A stretch of DNA of 64,000 nucleotides from Hymenobacter negativus (GCF_017571495.1 NZ_JAGETZ010000013.1:1-64000); one strand, 5' to 3'; shown: positions 49,144 to 58,349, numbered from the stretch's first letter. The notes: generated by a model from the letters alone, not told the origin. Numbers and translations: made by a program.

Positions 49144-52100
49144 ATGAATCACCAATACCACCGCACGGGGCTCAACTCGCGCCTGCGGCAATTGGCTCTG
49201 GCCGCGCTTTTGGCGACTGGAGCCGTGGGCACGGCGCACGCGCAGCTGGGCTATGCAGCTGCCAACGTCGTGAACACATCAGGCACATACACCGACCTGG
49301 GCACGACTGGTACGGCCATTGCCACGGCCAGCACCGATGATGCCAACTCGGCTGCTACGCCCATTGGCTTCAACTTCGTGTTCAATGGCACGACGTTCAC
49401 CAACTTCGTGCTTAACACCAACGGCTTTATTAAGCTGGGTGGCACGGCGCCTACCGGCGCACAGTACACCGACGGAGGTCAAAGCATTGTTAACGGCCCT
49501 ATCGATGGAGCCGATACCAACCTGATACTGCCCTTCAACCAGGACCTGACCGCCGGCTCGGCTGGCGGCACCGAGTACCGGGTAACGACCACGGGCACCT
49601 CGCCAAACCAAGTGTGCACCATTCAGTGGAAGAACGTATCGGATAAGGCACGCGGCGCCATTGGCACCCAGTACACCAACTTCTCTTTCCAAGCAAAACT
49701 ATACGAAGGCACCAACCAAATCGAGTTTGTGTATGGCACGGCTACGCCTGGTGTTGCCAGCGCCGACGTTGCAAAGTTCTGCTTGGTTGGCATCAAGGGC
49801 TCTAACGCGGCAACTGCGGTACTGGGCACGAAAGCTTCGGCCACGCCGTGGTCGGGTACCGTATTTGCCGTTGGCCCCTACACCGGCAACGGTCACAATG
49901 TGCGCTTGACGCAGCTGCCCGACCCGGGCCGTACCTATCGTTTCTCCATCCCGGTAGCCAACGACGCAGCCGTAGCGGCCATCCAGGGCTATGCTTCGGT
50001 AATTGTGCCTGCCAACAACCCCATTACCCTGCGGGGCGTGGTGCGCAACGCTGGTACCACGGCGCTAACGACGGCCACCACCGTAACCCTGACCATTAGT
50101 GGAGCCAACACCTACACCCAGACGCAAAGCATTGCCTCGCTGGCCTTGGGTGCTTCGGGCGTAGCTACGTTCTCGGGCATTACGCTGCCCAACGTAGGCC
50201 AGAACACGGTGACCATCTCGGTGCCCAACGACGGCTCCAATGGCAACAACTCCATGTCTCAGGCAATGGAAACCAGCGCTAGCACTTTCTCGCTGGCTAC
50301 TCCGGGTGCTTTGGCCAGCAACAGTGGCTTCAACGCCGGCGACGACTCCTATTACGTTGCCAAAATGACGCTGAACACCCCGCGCAGCATCACGGCAGTT
50401 ACCGCACTGCTGACCGACGTGGGCAACCAAGCTACTGCTAAAACCTCCGTTGGTGAAAGCGTATACGGCGTAGTTGTTGATGCTACGACCGGTACTGTGC
50501 TGGCTCGCTCGGCCAATTATGTCATTACGGCGGCTGACTTTAACGTCTTCCACACCTTCACCTTCTCGGCTCCGGCTACGGTGCTGGCTGGCGACGTACT
50601 CATTGGCATGGCCCAAACGGCTTCGACCGGTGCCCTGCCATACTACCCCTTCGGCGTTCAGGCCGAAGACCCAACCCGTTTGAATACCTACTACCGCGGT
50701 TCAGTCGCAGGTGGTGCTCCGGTAGCAACCTTTACGGCTGCAGGCCAAACCATCTACAAGTTTCCTTTCGGTGCCGTGACGGCCGCTCCGGCCAACAACG
50801 ACCTTGCCGTGAACGAGATTCAGGGCTATGGCTCGGTGGCCGTACCCGTGGGCAATCCCATCAGCCTGCGTGCCGTAGTGCGCAATTCCGGCATCGTCGC
50901 TATTACAACTCCGGTTACGGTAACGCTGACCATCAGCGGTGCCAACACTGTAACGCAGACGCAAGTATTGACGTCGCTGGCTGTAGGCGCCACCGGCGTT
51001 CTGACCTTTAGCAACCTCAGTCTGCCAAACGCGGGCACCAACACGGTGACGGTGAGCCTGCCCAGCGATGACGTGGCCGGCAACAACACGGTAACTCAGA
51101 CCATGGCTACCAGCGCCACGCGCTTCTCCTACATCGCGCCCGGCGTGTCGCCGGCAAGCGCCTATGGTCCGGCTGCTCCAAATGGTACAGCCCGCACGGT
51201 AGCCTTCTGTGGTAAGTTCACGGTGAATGCTGCCCGCGACGTAACCGCTGTGCGCGCCTTCATCTACAACGATACCGACCTGATACCCAGCTCAACCAAC
51301 GGCCAGCAGACTACCACCGTGTACGGTGTAGTGCTGAACGCAACCACAGGCGCCGTAGTGGGCCGCTCGCCCGACTACGTGATTGCGGCAGCCGACCTGG
51401 GTCAGCTGCACACCTTCAACCTGTCGGTGCCCGTGCCAGCCGGCGATTTCCTGGCCGGTATGGCCATTGTAACGACGACTGCAACCACAGTTGGTGTGTT
51501 CCCAATGGCTTACCAAGGGGAGACTCCTGCCCGTCCAGGCTTATTTTACACGGTAGTGATTGGTGGAGCTAGCTCCACGCCGGTTGATGCTGCTGCCAAC
51601 AATGCCCGCTTCATGCTGGAAGCCGAAACGGCACCGCCCGCTACCTGCCCCGTACCCACGGGCTTGGCTTTGACTGGTGCTACGGCCAACACAGCTTCGT
51701 TTAGCTTCACCGGGACGGCTGGTGCTACCGGCTACCAGATTGTATACGGTGCCCAAGGCTTCACGCCGGGCGGCACGGGCAGCACCACTTCGCCTACCTT
51801 CACTGGCACCACCTACACACTGGCTGGCTTGTCGGGCGGCACGACGTACGACTTCTACATCCGCGCTATTTGTAGCTCCACTGACCAGAGCGCCTACGCT
51901 GGTCCAGTACGTGTTACTACAGGTTGCACGCCGCCAGTCATCACGGCCTTCCCCTACACGCAGAACTTCGACGTGATTACGGCTGGTCAGACACTGCCCT
52001 GCGGCATCACCGTGACCGATAGCAACAACGACGGTTTCACCTGGCGTGCTACTGGCACTGTGGACCCCGGCTTGGCAACCGGCAACGTGTTCCGCTCGGG

Positions 52101-52761
52101 CCCGAACTCCATGATATATTCCTACAACTCGAACGATATCACGGTAGGTGCCAACGACTGGTTCTTTAGCCCCGCCCTGACTCTGACGCCTACCCAGACT
52201 TACCGCGTAACCTTCTTCTACCGGAGCGCTGCCAACAGCAGCTTTGCGTCGGTGGAGGGTCTAGAAGTGAAGTATGGTTCTGCCGCGACCCCAGCTGGCC
52301 AAACCACGACTATCTACACCAATACTGCTATCAACAACGGTATCTTCCGTAGCGCTGGCTCTACCAGCACGCCCGTTGTGGCCGACATCGTTGCGCCGGC
52401 TGGTAACTACTACGTGGGCTTCCACGCCATCAGCGCTGCTAGCCAAGGCTTTCTAGCAGTAGACGACTTCACGGTTACGGCTGGCCCGCTGTCTACTTCC
52501 GAGGCCCTGAAGCGCGCTGTGAGCGTGTACCCGAACCCTTCGAACACAGGCTCGTTCAACCTGGAAATCCACGGTGCCAATGCCAAGCAGGCTATGGCCG
52601 TGGAAGTAACCAACATGCTCGGTCAGCGTGTGTACACCGGCACTGCCAAAGACAACTTCCGCAACACCGTGGACCTGTCGACCCTGGCTTCGGGCATCTA
52701 CTCCATCAAAGTGCGCAACGGCGAGGAGTATACCCAGCAGCAGATTTCGATTGTGAAGTAG
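49144..52761 (+). CDS. Large T9SS-exported protein with duplicated beta domains and FN3 module
   Basis: A 1205-residue secreted protein. ATG 49144 starts a signal peptide ending GTAHAQ (residue 34). After a lectin-like N-terminal region (about 35-265: NVFNGTTFTNFVLNTNGFIKLGG-type segments) there is an internal duplication: two CARDB-like domains (AIQGYASVIVPANNPITLRG and EIQGYGSVAVPVGNPISLRA) each followed by a similar module with VYGVV and LHTFN segments. Then come an FN3 domain (TGLALTGATANTASFSF) and a MAM-like FPYTQNFD module. A T9SS type A sorting domain ends the protein (VSVYPNPSNTGSFNLEI to GIYSIKVRNG). Surface adhesion is inferred. Confidence 0.85.
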   Translation: MNHQYHRTGLNSRLRQLALAALLATGAVGTAHAQLGYAAANVVNTSGTYTDLGTTGTAIATASTDDANSAATPIGFNFVFNGTTFTNFVLNTNGFIKLGGTAPTGAQYTDGGQSIVNGPIDGADTNLILPFNQDLTAGSAGGTEYRVTTTGTSPNQVCTIQWKNVSDKARGAIGTQYTNFSFQAKLYEGTNQIEFVYGTATPGVASADVAKFCLVGIKGSNAATAVLGTKASATPWSGTVFAVGPYTGNGHNVRLTQLPDPGRTYRFSIPVANDAAVAAIQGYASVIVPANNPITLRGVVRNAGTTALTTATTVTLTISGANTYTQTQSIASLALGASGVATFSGITLPNVGQNTVTISVPNDGSNGNNSMSQAMETSASTFSLATPGALASNSGFNAGDDSYYVAKMTLNTPRSITAVTALLTDVGNQATAKTSVGESVYGVVVDATTGTVLARSANYVITAADFNVFHTFTFSAPATVLAGDVLIGMAQTASTGALPYYPFGVQAEDPTRLNTYYRGSVAGGAPVATFTAAGQTIYKFPFGAVTAAPANNDLAVNEIQGYGSVAVPVGNPISLRAVVRNSGIVAITTPVTVTLTISGANTVTQTQVLTSLAVGATGVLTFSNLSLPNAGTNTVTVSLPSDDVAGNNTVTQTMATSATRFSYIAPGVSPASAYGPAAPNGTARTVAFCGKFTVNAARDVTAVRAFIYNDTDLIPSSTNGQQTTTVYGVVLNATTGAVVGRSPDYVIAAADLGQLHTFNLSVPVPAGDFLAGMAIVTTTATTVGVFPMAYQGETPARPGLFYTVVIGGASSTPVDAAANNARFMLEAETAPPATCPVPTGLALTGATANTASFSFTGTAGATGYQIVYGAQGFTPGGTGSTTSPTFTGTTYTLAGLSGGTTYDFYIRAICSSTDQSAYAGPVRVTTGCTPPVITAFPYTQNFDVITAGQTLPCGITVTDSNNDGFTWRATGTVDPGLATGNVFRSGPNSMIYSYNSNDITVGANDWFFSPALTLTPTQTYRVTFFYRSAANSSFASVEGLEVKYGSAATPAGQTTTIYTNTAINNGIFRSAGSTSTPVVADIVAPAGNYYVGFHAISAASQGFLAVDDFTVTAGPLSTSEALKRAVSVYPNPSNTGSFNLEIHGANAKQAMAVEVTNMLGQRVYTGTAKDNFRNTVDLSTLASGIYSIKVRNGEEYTQQQISIVK

Positions 52762-52785
52762 GCTTAGGCTTTCGTTCACATTGGC

Positions 52786-52815
52786 AAAAGGGCCGCCCAA
52801 CCGGGCGGCCCTTTT
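52786..52815 (+). terminator. Terminator after the large T9SS protein gene
   Basis: AAAAGGGCCGCCC (52786-52798) pairs with GGGCGGCCCTTTT (52803-52815), followed by TGTTT. Confidence 0.88.
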
Positions 52816-52867
52816 TGTTTGGAGTTAAACCTGTTGGTATGTAGGCTATGCATTCTCTGGCTACTAG

Positions 52868-53659
52868 GAACTGTTAACAGTCGCGCAGCCACAGGATGGT
52901 TGCGGCTAGGAGAACAAAAGCTAAAAAATGCGCATCGAGCTTATCATATCGGGTGGCCACGCGGCGGAACTGCTTAAGGCGGCTGAAAAGCCGTTCGACG
53001 GGGTGGCGCTGGGCGTAGCGCGCCGCATCGAATGGGCGCGGGTGTCGGCGCTTGCGCCGGGGCAGAATTACGGCCTGAGTGCCGCGAGCCGCGAGTGCGG
53101 TCACGAGCGGGTCGGCATCGTAGCCGCGGTCGGCAATCAGGTAGGCTGGGGCTAGTCCGTCGAGCAGGGGGAGCGCCTGCGGGGCATCGTGTCGCTGGCC
53201 GGCACTCAGGCCGCCGCGCACGAAGCGGCCCCGCGCGTCGGCCACCATGTGCAACTTGGTGGTCAAGCCGCCGCGGCTGCGGCCGAAGGCTTGCGGTCCG
53301 TTTTTTTGCGCGCCCCGCTCGCGTGTTGGTGTGCCCGCACCGTAGTCGAGTCCACGAGCAGCGTGTGCAAGGCATCGTCTGCTTGCACGGCCGCCAGCCC
53401 CCGGGCCCACACGCCCGAGGCCGTCCAGCGCTGGAAGCGCGTGTACGTCGTGTGCCAGTTGCCCCATTCCTTGGGCAAGGCCCGCCAGCGGTAGCCGTTG
53501 CGCAGTAGCCAGAGCACCGCTTCCACAAACCGGCGCTTGTCCTGCCCGCAGCCGCCTTACGTTCCTGCCCGGCCCGGCAGCAGCGGCGCAATCCGCTCCC
53601 ACTGCGCGTCGGTCAGCAAATAGTCTATGCTTAAACATACTGCCTACCGTTAACACCTT
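52868..53659 (-). mobile_element. IS5-family insertion sequence, damaged
   Basis: About 790 bp with imperfect terminal inverted repeats (GGAACTGTTAACAGTCG on the left; GAAGGTGTTAACGGTAG read inward from the right, sharing TGTTAAC). CTAG flanks both ends (52864-52867 and 53660-53663), which may be a target duplication, as IS5-type elements often choose such sites. The exact ends are tentative. Confidence 0.75.
52874..53619 (-). pseudogene. IS5-family DDE transposase, two-frame, with premature stop
   Basis: The N-terminal frame reads LLTDAQWERIAPLLPG, the classic IS5 start, then hits TAA at 53557-53559, and resumes FVEAVLWLLRNGYRWRALPKEWGNW. The DDE core begins LLVDSTTVRAHQHASGARKK. At 53301-53307 an A7 run (minus strand CGCAAAAAAACGG) allows a -1 shift into the second frame: AFGRSRGGLTTKLHMV, LIADRGYDADPL, and HPVERLFSRLKQFRRVATRYDKL to LLAATILWLR. 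The frameshift is normal in this IS group, but the nonsense codon is not, so the copy is probably inactive unless complemented. Confidence 0.82.
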
Positions 53660-53882
53660 CTAGCTTGTTAACCCCGCCAAGTGACACATCAACCTACTAA
53701 AGTGACCTGCCAGACCATCTGAATTCCATGTCAACTTATCCAAATGTCAACTTCTTCGAGTGGCCAGCTCGCATGAATACCGCACTAACCTACTTGGTGA
53801 CGCTGTCGCTTCCTCCAAGTGTCAGGTGTACTGCGCATATCCCAACTGCTCCCGTAAGCCGGATTGCAATAGCGTTAAACGC

Positions 53883-53915
53883 AAAAAAGGCTATCCCTTT
53901 ACTAAGGATGGCCTT
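53883..53915 (-). terminator. Terminator of the ccm operon
   Basis: On the minus strand AAGGCCATCC pairs with GGATAGCCTT (one mismatch) and is followed by a TTTT tract. It lies 20 bases after the ccmF stop. The rest of 53661-53934 shows no convincing gene. Confidence 0.7.
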
Positions 53916-53934
53916 CGCAATATGAGTGGTGCTG

Positions 53935-56535
53935 CTAGCTCACTGGCTGCGGCCGGGCGGCACGGCTGCTGGCCTCTTCCGTAGCTTCAGTTTCGGGGGC
54001 TTCTTCAGCTATCACTCCCTTGCCGCCTCGCTGGCGCACGCTCAGGCCGAAGCCGAGGGCCATGAGCAGTGTGCCGCTCCAAAGTAGGTTGATGAAAGGC
54101 TTTTCCATGGCCTTTAGAATCACGTAGTCCTTTTGGGTGGTACTCACGCCGAAGGTGAACTTGCCGGTAGCAGGGTCCACGGCGTTGAAGGTGATGCGAA
54201 CGCCGAGGTCTTCCACCTCATCCGGCACGCGGCCCACCATGCGGTTGCGCACCACAAACACCGGATGCACATGGTATTGGCGCTTCTCGCCGTACACAAT
54301 CATATCGGCTTGCAGGGCTAGGTCGCCTTTCTGTAGGTTGAGGCCAGCGGTTTCGTGGGCGGCTTCTACGGCGCGGAACACGGCGAAGTAGTCGTTGAGG
54401 AAGATGGTGTCCCCCACGCTAAGCACCGATTCTTTGGCCTCGCTCCAGGGCTTCTCCTTGCGTGGGTCAAGCACCGAGCTGATGTGCGTGTAGATGTCAT
54501 GGCCCCAGAATTTCTTAATGGCAGGCGAGGCAAGCAGGCCGCCCATTTCCTCGTTCACTTGGGCGCGCGGATAGAGCGTGAACTGCTCACCCGACTTCTG
54601 GTCCTTGTAATTGATGCGGTAGTAGGTGTTTTCGGGCAGGATTTCCAGCGTGTCGCCGGTCTTGTAGTAGGTCTTGCCATCTACTGCGATGGGCGCGCGG
54701 GCCACGGCTTTATAGTCATCGTCGGTGCGGTACAGGAACTGCTTATCCACGTAGCCGGGTACGCCCGGTACTTCGAAATACTGGCCGGTATAGGTGAGCT
54801 TGTAGCCGCGCATGGGGGCACTTTCGTTGCGCCACAGCAGCACGTTGTCGTTGTTCAACTCATCGGTGAACTCGCGGGAATACATCAGGCCCGACACGTT
54901 GCGCGAAATCACATTGGAGTAGCCCGCTGAGGCCAAAATGCCCAGCAGCATCAGCGCGATGCCCAGATGAGCCACTGCGCCGCCCGAAAGGCGAATGCCG
55001 CGCCGCAGCAAGTTGAAGATGGTGCTGAAATTCGCCAGCACCCCAAATAGCCCCGCCAGCGTGAGCACGATGTATGGTGCCGTGATGGTTAGGCCGTTGT
55101 AGCGCACCAGCAGCACTACCAAAGCCGTGCCCAGCAGCGTGAGCAGCGTGGGAGCCGTGAGGGAGTTGATGAGCGTTTCGGCGTTGTTGCGCTGCCACCA
55201 CATGATTTGGGCAATGCCCGAAAGCAAGGCTACAAATACACCCATCCAGAGCTGAAGCTTGGAATAATGGGCAATTTGGTCGGCGGGCAGGGCTACGTTG
55301 GTCTTGATGCCAATCAGACCCATAAAGGAGTTATAAACGGGAATGCTGGTGGTGAATAGCACCTGGAATGCGCCCAGGCACAACACCGTAGCCCCCACGA
55401 ATACCCATAGTTCGGGGTTATAAGCGTTCAATTCCTTGGCTGAAACAGGAATTTCCTTCCAGCGTGAAATCAACAGCGCCACCGCCAGTACAGCAAAAGC
55501 GGCCAGGTAGATAAACAACTGGCCGGATAGACCTAAATCGGTGAATGAGTGAACCGAGGCATTGCCCAGCACACCGCTACGAGTGAGAAAAGTGGCGTAG
55601 AGAATGAGCACGAACGTGGCCACCACCAACGCAAAAGCAGTGCGCAGACCGGTGCGGCGCTTCTGCCACAACACGAGTCCGTGCAGCGAGGCCACCAGCA
55701 CCAGCCAGGGAATATACACAGCATTCTCGACCGGGTCCCAGTTCCAATAGCCGCCGAAATTCAGCGTTTCATAGGCCCAGTAGGCGCCCATAACCACGCC
55801 CACGCCCAGCACCCCGCCGCCGATGAGCGTCCAGGGCAAAGCCGGTTTTACCCAAGCGGTAAGCTCACGCTTCCAGAGAGCGGCAATGGCGAAGGCAAAG
55901 GGCACCAGGGTAAGCGCGAAGCCCAGGAACAGCGTGGGCGGGTGAATAACCATCCAGTAGTTTTGGAGCAGGGCATTGAGGCCGGTGCCGTCTTTGGGAA
56001 CGAAGTCGGGGTTCATCTTCCACACCGGCAGGTCGGTAAGGAATTCGCGAAGCAGGATGAAAGGGGAGGAGCCCACCTTCACGCCGCCCAGCACCACGCC
56101 CAGAATCATGCTCACCAAGAACAGCTGCACGCCGCTGAACACGGCCATCACTGGCGCCTCCCACTTGCGGTTAAACCGCATAATGCAGAAGCCCAGCAAC
56201 ACCTGCCAGAATATCCAGAGCAGGAACGAGCCTTCCTGGCCTTCCCAGAAGCAGGAAATCATGTACTGCACTGGGAGGTGGTTGGAGCTGTGGCTCCACG
56301 CATAATAATACTCGTAGCGGTGCGCGTAAATGATGTTGAACAGGCAGCCGATAACCGAGAAAATGGCCACGCCGTGCACGAAAAACGCGCCCCGTGCCAG
56401 CCGCAGCCAGCTTGGGTCTTCCTCGCCCAACGCCCGGCCCCGCGAGGACTGGAAATAGCTATACGCCGCCACCAGCGCCGCCGCAAAAGCCACGATGACG
56501 CTCAGGTGGCCCAGTTGTCCAATAAATAAGTTCAT
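53935..56535 (-). CDS. ccmF: Heme lyase CcmF/CcsA-type cytochrome c biogenesis protein
   Basis: Large polytopic protein (866 residues, about fifteen helices) that attaches heme to apocytochrome c in the periplasm. The tryptophan-rich heme-handling motif is GGYWNWDPVENA (about residue 270), preceded by YWMVIHPPTLFLGFA with a conserved His. A large periplasmic domain (about 590-800) with LEILPENTYYRINYKDQ and KKFWGHDIYTHISSVLDPRKEKPW precedes the last helix. ATG 56535 is used. It is last in the ccm run and is followed by a terminator. Confidence 0.92.
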   Translation of the reverse strand: MNLFIGQLGHLSVIVAFAAALVAAYSYFQSSRGRALGEEDPSWLRLARGAFFVHGVAIFSVIGCLFNIIYAHRYEYYYAWSHSSNHLPVQYMISCFWEGQEGSFLLWIFWQVLLGFCIMRFNRKWEAPVMAVFSGVQLFLVSMILGVVLGGVKVGSSPFILLREFLTDLPVWKMNPDFVPKDGTGLNALLQNYWMVIHPPTLFLGFALTLVPFAFAIAALWKRELTAWVKPALPWTLIGGGVLGVGVVMGAYWAYETLNFGGYWNWDPVENAVYIPWLVLVASLHGLVLWQKRRTGLRTAFALVVATFVLILYATFLTRSGVLGNASVHSFTDLGLSGQLFIYLAAFAVLAVALLISRWKEIPVSAKELNAYNPELWVFVGATVLCLGAFQVLFTTSIPVYNSFMGLIGIKTNVALPADQIAHYSKLQLWMGVFVALLSGIAQIMWWQRNNAETLINSLTAPTLLTLLGTALVVLLVRYNGLTITAPYIVLTLAGLFGVLANFSTIFNLLRRGIRLSGGAVAHLGIALMLLGILASAGYSNVISRNVSGLMYSREFTDELNNDNVLLWRNESAPMRGYKLTYTGQYFEVPGVPGYVDKQFLYRTDDDYKAVARAPIAVDGKTYYKTGDTLEILPENTYYRINYKDQKSGEQFTLYPRAQVNEEMGGLLASPAIKKFWGHDIYTHISSVLDPRKEKPWSEAKESVLSVGDTIFLNDYFAVFRAVEAAHETAGLNLQKGDLALQADMIVYGEKRQYHVHPVFVVRNRMVGRVPDEVEDLGVRITFNAVDPATGKFTFGVSTTQKDYVILKAMEKPFINLLWSGTLLMALGFGLSVRQRGGKGVIAEEAPETEATEEASSRAARPQPVS

Positions 56536-56557
56536 AAGCAAAGAATATCGGGCAAAT

Positions 56558-57712
56558 TTACGGCCGCGCCGCCGGAGCCGGTAGATTCAATAACAACCGG
56601 TCGGTGAAAAAGTCCCCTCGGATGGGATGGCAGGTGATTTCGACGGCAATTTTTTCTAATCCTGCGTCCTGCCACTTGCGCACGGGCAGTTCGCCTTGGC
56701 GCGCATTGCGTGGCTGGTTGATGAGTTGCTGTGCCAGAAGCACCCGCCCGGTAGCCGGGTCGGTGACGACGATGGAAAGGCGGGCCTTGTTGGGATACTT
56801 GCGCAACGGCAGGGCCACTGCGTCGCGGTTGGGCACGGTGCCGGGCAAGGGCATGGTGGCGGCCGTGCCGTAGGCGTACCACCATTGGCGCAGGCGGGCA
56901 GCCGCGGGGCCAGTTTCGGCGCGGGTGGTCACTACTTGGTAGTCGTAGATGCCGGGTCCGGGGAGGGTATCGGCCACGGCGTAGCTGGTCTCAGGCCGGC
57001 CGTAGGTGTCGCGGCGCACGGGTACGTAGCGCACTTCGGTGCTGCGATATTGGTGAATTTCGCGGCGCATAACCCGGCAGCCGGGCGTGCTGGCCAGCGA
57101 ATCGGGAATAATCCAGCTTAGCTCGACCACGGGGCTGGCCGTGGGCAGTAGCCGCGTAGGATTAGGTGGGAAATAGCTGACAGGCATGCCCGTAGCTGTT
57201 TGGCTGACTTGCAGCGTGAACTGGCAAAAGTCCTTCAGGTAGCCGTCCACATCCAGCAAATACGGCTGGCCCGCACGGAGTGAATCCAGCGTCACAAACA
57301 CGTCGTCCTGGGTGCCAAGCGAGGTGCAGCTGAGCACACGATAAGTGGCTGGCTGGCAGGGCTGCCCGGTGAGAACCACCAGCTGTACACCACGCACGTC
57401 ACGGCATTTCTGGCCGCCGATGTTGATAAAGTAGCGGCCCGGCGCCTCGGGCGTAAACTCGAACCACTGGTCGTTGTGGTATTCAATGCACTTACCAGTC
57501 AGGCGCTCATCTACGCAGCTGCGCTGCACAGTGCAGCCAGTTGTGCTGGAAGTAATGGTTTCTTCCAAACGAAGCACGCGGCGGTTATCAATGTTGTCGT
57601 TGGGCACCTGGGCCGCAACCGAAGAAACAGAGGCTGCAAAAAGCAATAGCAGCCGCAGCAGCCGGGGCCGGAGAGCGGAAAAAAGAACGTCATGCTGAAC
57701 GCAGTGAAGCAT
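56558..57712 (-). CDS. Cys-rich exported protein encoded inside the ccm operon
   Basis: I do not recognise a family. About 384 residues. The N-terminus MLHCVQHDVLFSALRPRLLRLLLLFAASVSSVAAQ works as a signal peptide, but its first residues derive from the dispersed repeat: the ATG lies in the GTCATGCTGA arm's complement. The mature protein has about nine cysteines in its first 160 residues (CTVQRSC, GKC, KC, QPC, SC, FC) and a beta-sandwich style with YFINIGGQKC and PYLLDVDGYLKDFC, like PPC-type domains, then an FN3-like part with GIYDYQVVTT. No T9SS tail is seen. It lies between ccmE and ccmF, so a link to the periplasmic cytochrome machinery is possible. Confidence 0.72.
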   Translation of the reverse strand: MLHCVQHDVLFSALRPRLLRLLLLFAASVSSVAAQVPNDNIDNRRVLRLEETITSSTTGCTVQRSCVDERLTGKCIEYHNDQWFEFTPEAPGRYFINIGGQKCRDVRGVQLVVLTGQPCQPATYRVLSCTSLGTQDDVFVTLDSLRAGQPYLLDVDGYLKDFCQFTLQVSQTATGMPVSYFPPNPTRLLPTASPVVELSWIIPDSLASTPGCRVMRREIHQYRSTEVRYVPVRRDTYGRPETSYAVADTLPGPGIYDYQVVTTRAETGPAAARLRQWWYAYGTAATMPLPGTVPNRDAVALPLRKYPNKARLSIVVTDPATGRVLLAQQLINQPRNARQGELPVRKWQDAGLEKIAVEITCHPIRGDFFTDRLLLNLPAPAARP

Positions 57713-57784
57713 TCCTACTGCACCACTAATCTTCTCAATTGGATTAGGTGCGCGGTAGAAATGCTTCACTGTGTTCAGCATGAC
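57689..57784. repeat. Dispersed inverted repeat, GTCATGCTGA family, copy E
   Basis: A nearly perfect hairpin: GTCATGCTGAACGCAGTGAA on the left and TTCACTGTGTTCAGCATGAC on the right, with AGCATT/AATGCT inside, plus CTACTGCACC/GGTGCGCGGTAG further in. The 96-bp element lies between ccmE and the next gene and overlaps that gene's start codon. Confidence 0.85.
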
Positions 57785-57812
57785 CGCCAAGGGATTCCTC
57801 AATACACTGTCT

Positions 57813-58241
57813 TTACTTAACCGAAGCCGTTGCGCCTTTCAAATCCTTCTTGACGTATTTGCTGGGACACTTCAGCAGGATGTTGTCGGCCATGAATACG
57901 TTGCCCTTCATACACCCGGTAATAACCACTTGCTCGGACGTTTCGAAGTCCTGCGGCTGCGGCTGGTTATACACCACGCGTTGTGCAACGTGCGTACTAT
58001 CCACCAGTGTGAAGGCGAAGTAGTTGGGATCCGTCATCGGGTCGTACTGCAGGTCGATAGGGCGCTTCTGGCTGTCGCGCAGTAGTTTGCCCACTACGTG
58101 CACTTTGGTGTTGTTGCCCTCGGCGGCGCGTTGCCGGGCCTCGCTGAAGCCTACGTACACGCTGGCATCGGCGGTGGTGCTGAGAATGATGGCGGAGGCT
58201 ACCGCAATAATGGCCAGAATAAAAAGGTGCGACTTCTTCAT
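57813..58241 (-). CDS. ccmE: Heme chaperone CcmE, Cys variant
   Basis: A 142-residue membrane-anchored periplasmic OB-fold protein that carries heme from CcmC to CcmF. An N-terminal helix (about 5-22) anchors it. The beta barrel runs from VYVGFSEARQRA to VVITGCMKGNVFMADNILLK. The heme-binding motif near the end is CPSKY (Cys125, Tyr129), not the classical HxxxY of E. coli. The CxxxY form is known from Desulfovibrio and archaeal systems. ATG 58241 is used. It lies about 110 bases after ccmD. Confidence 0.9.
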   Translation of the reverse strand: MKKSHLFILAIIAVASAIILSTTADASVYVGFSEARQRAAEGNNTKVHVVGKLLRDSQKRPIDLQYDPMTDPNYFAFTLVDSTHVAQRVVYNQPQPQDFETSEQVVITGCMKGNVFMADNILLKCPSKYVKKDLKGATASVK

Positions 58242-58349
58242 AGGACCGCAGAATTGATTGATTTCAACAGATTGAAACGGAGTATTGGGTTCCGGTTTCT
58301 TTCCAGGATTACAGGCTGCCAACAGTCGCTGGTGCGCCGAGGTGCCCGG

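Noticed and set aside
53728..53934. Short plus-strand frames between the IS element and ccmF
   Set aside because: No recognisable domain, no consistent frame, and the end overlaps the ccm terminator and ccmF.
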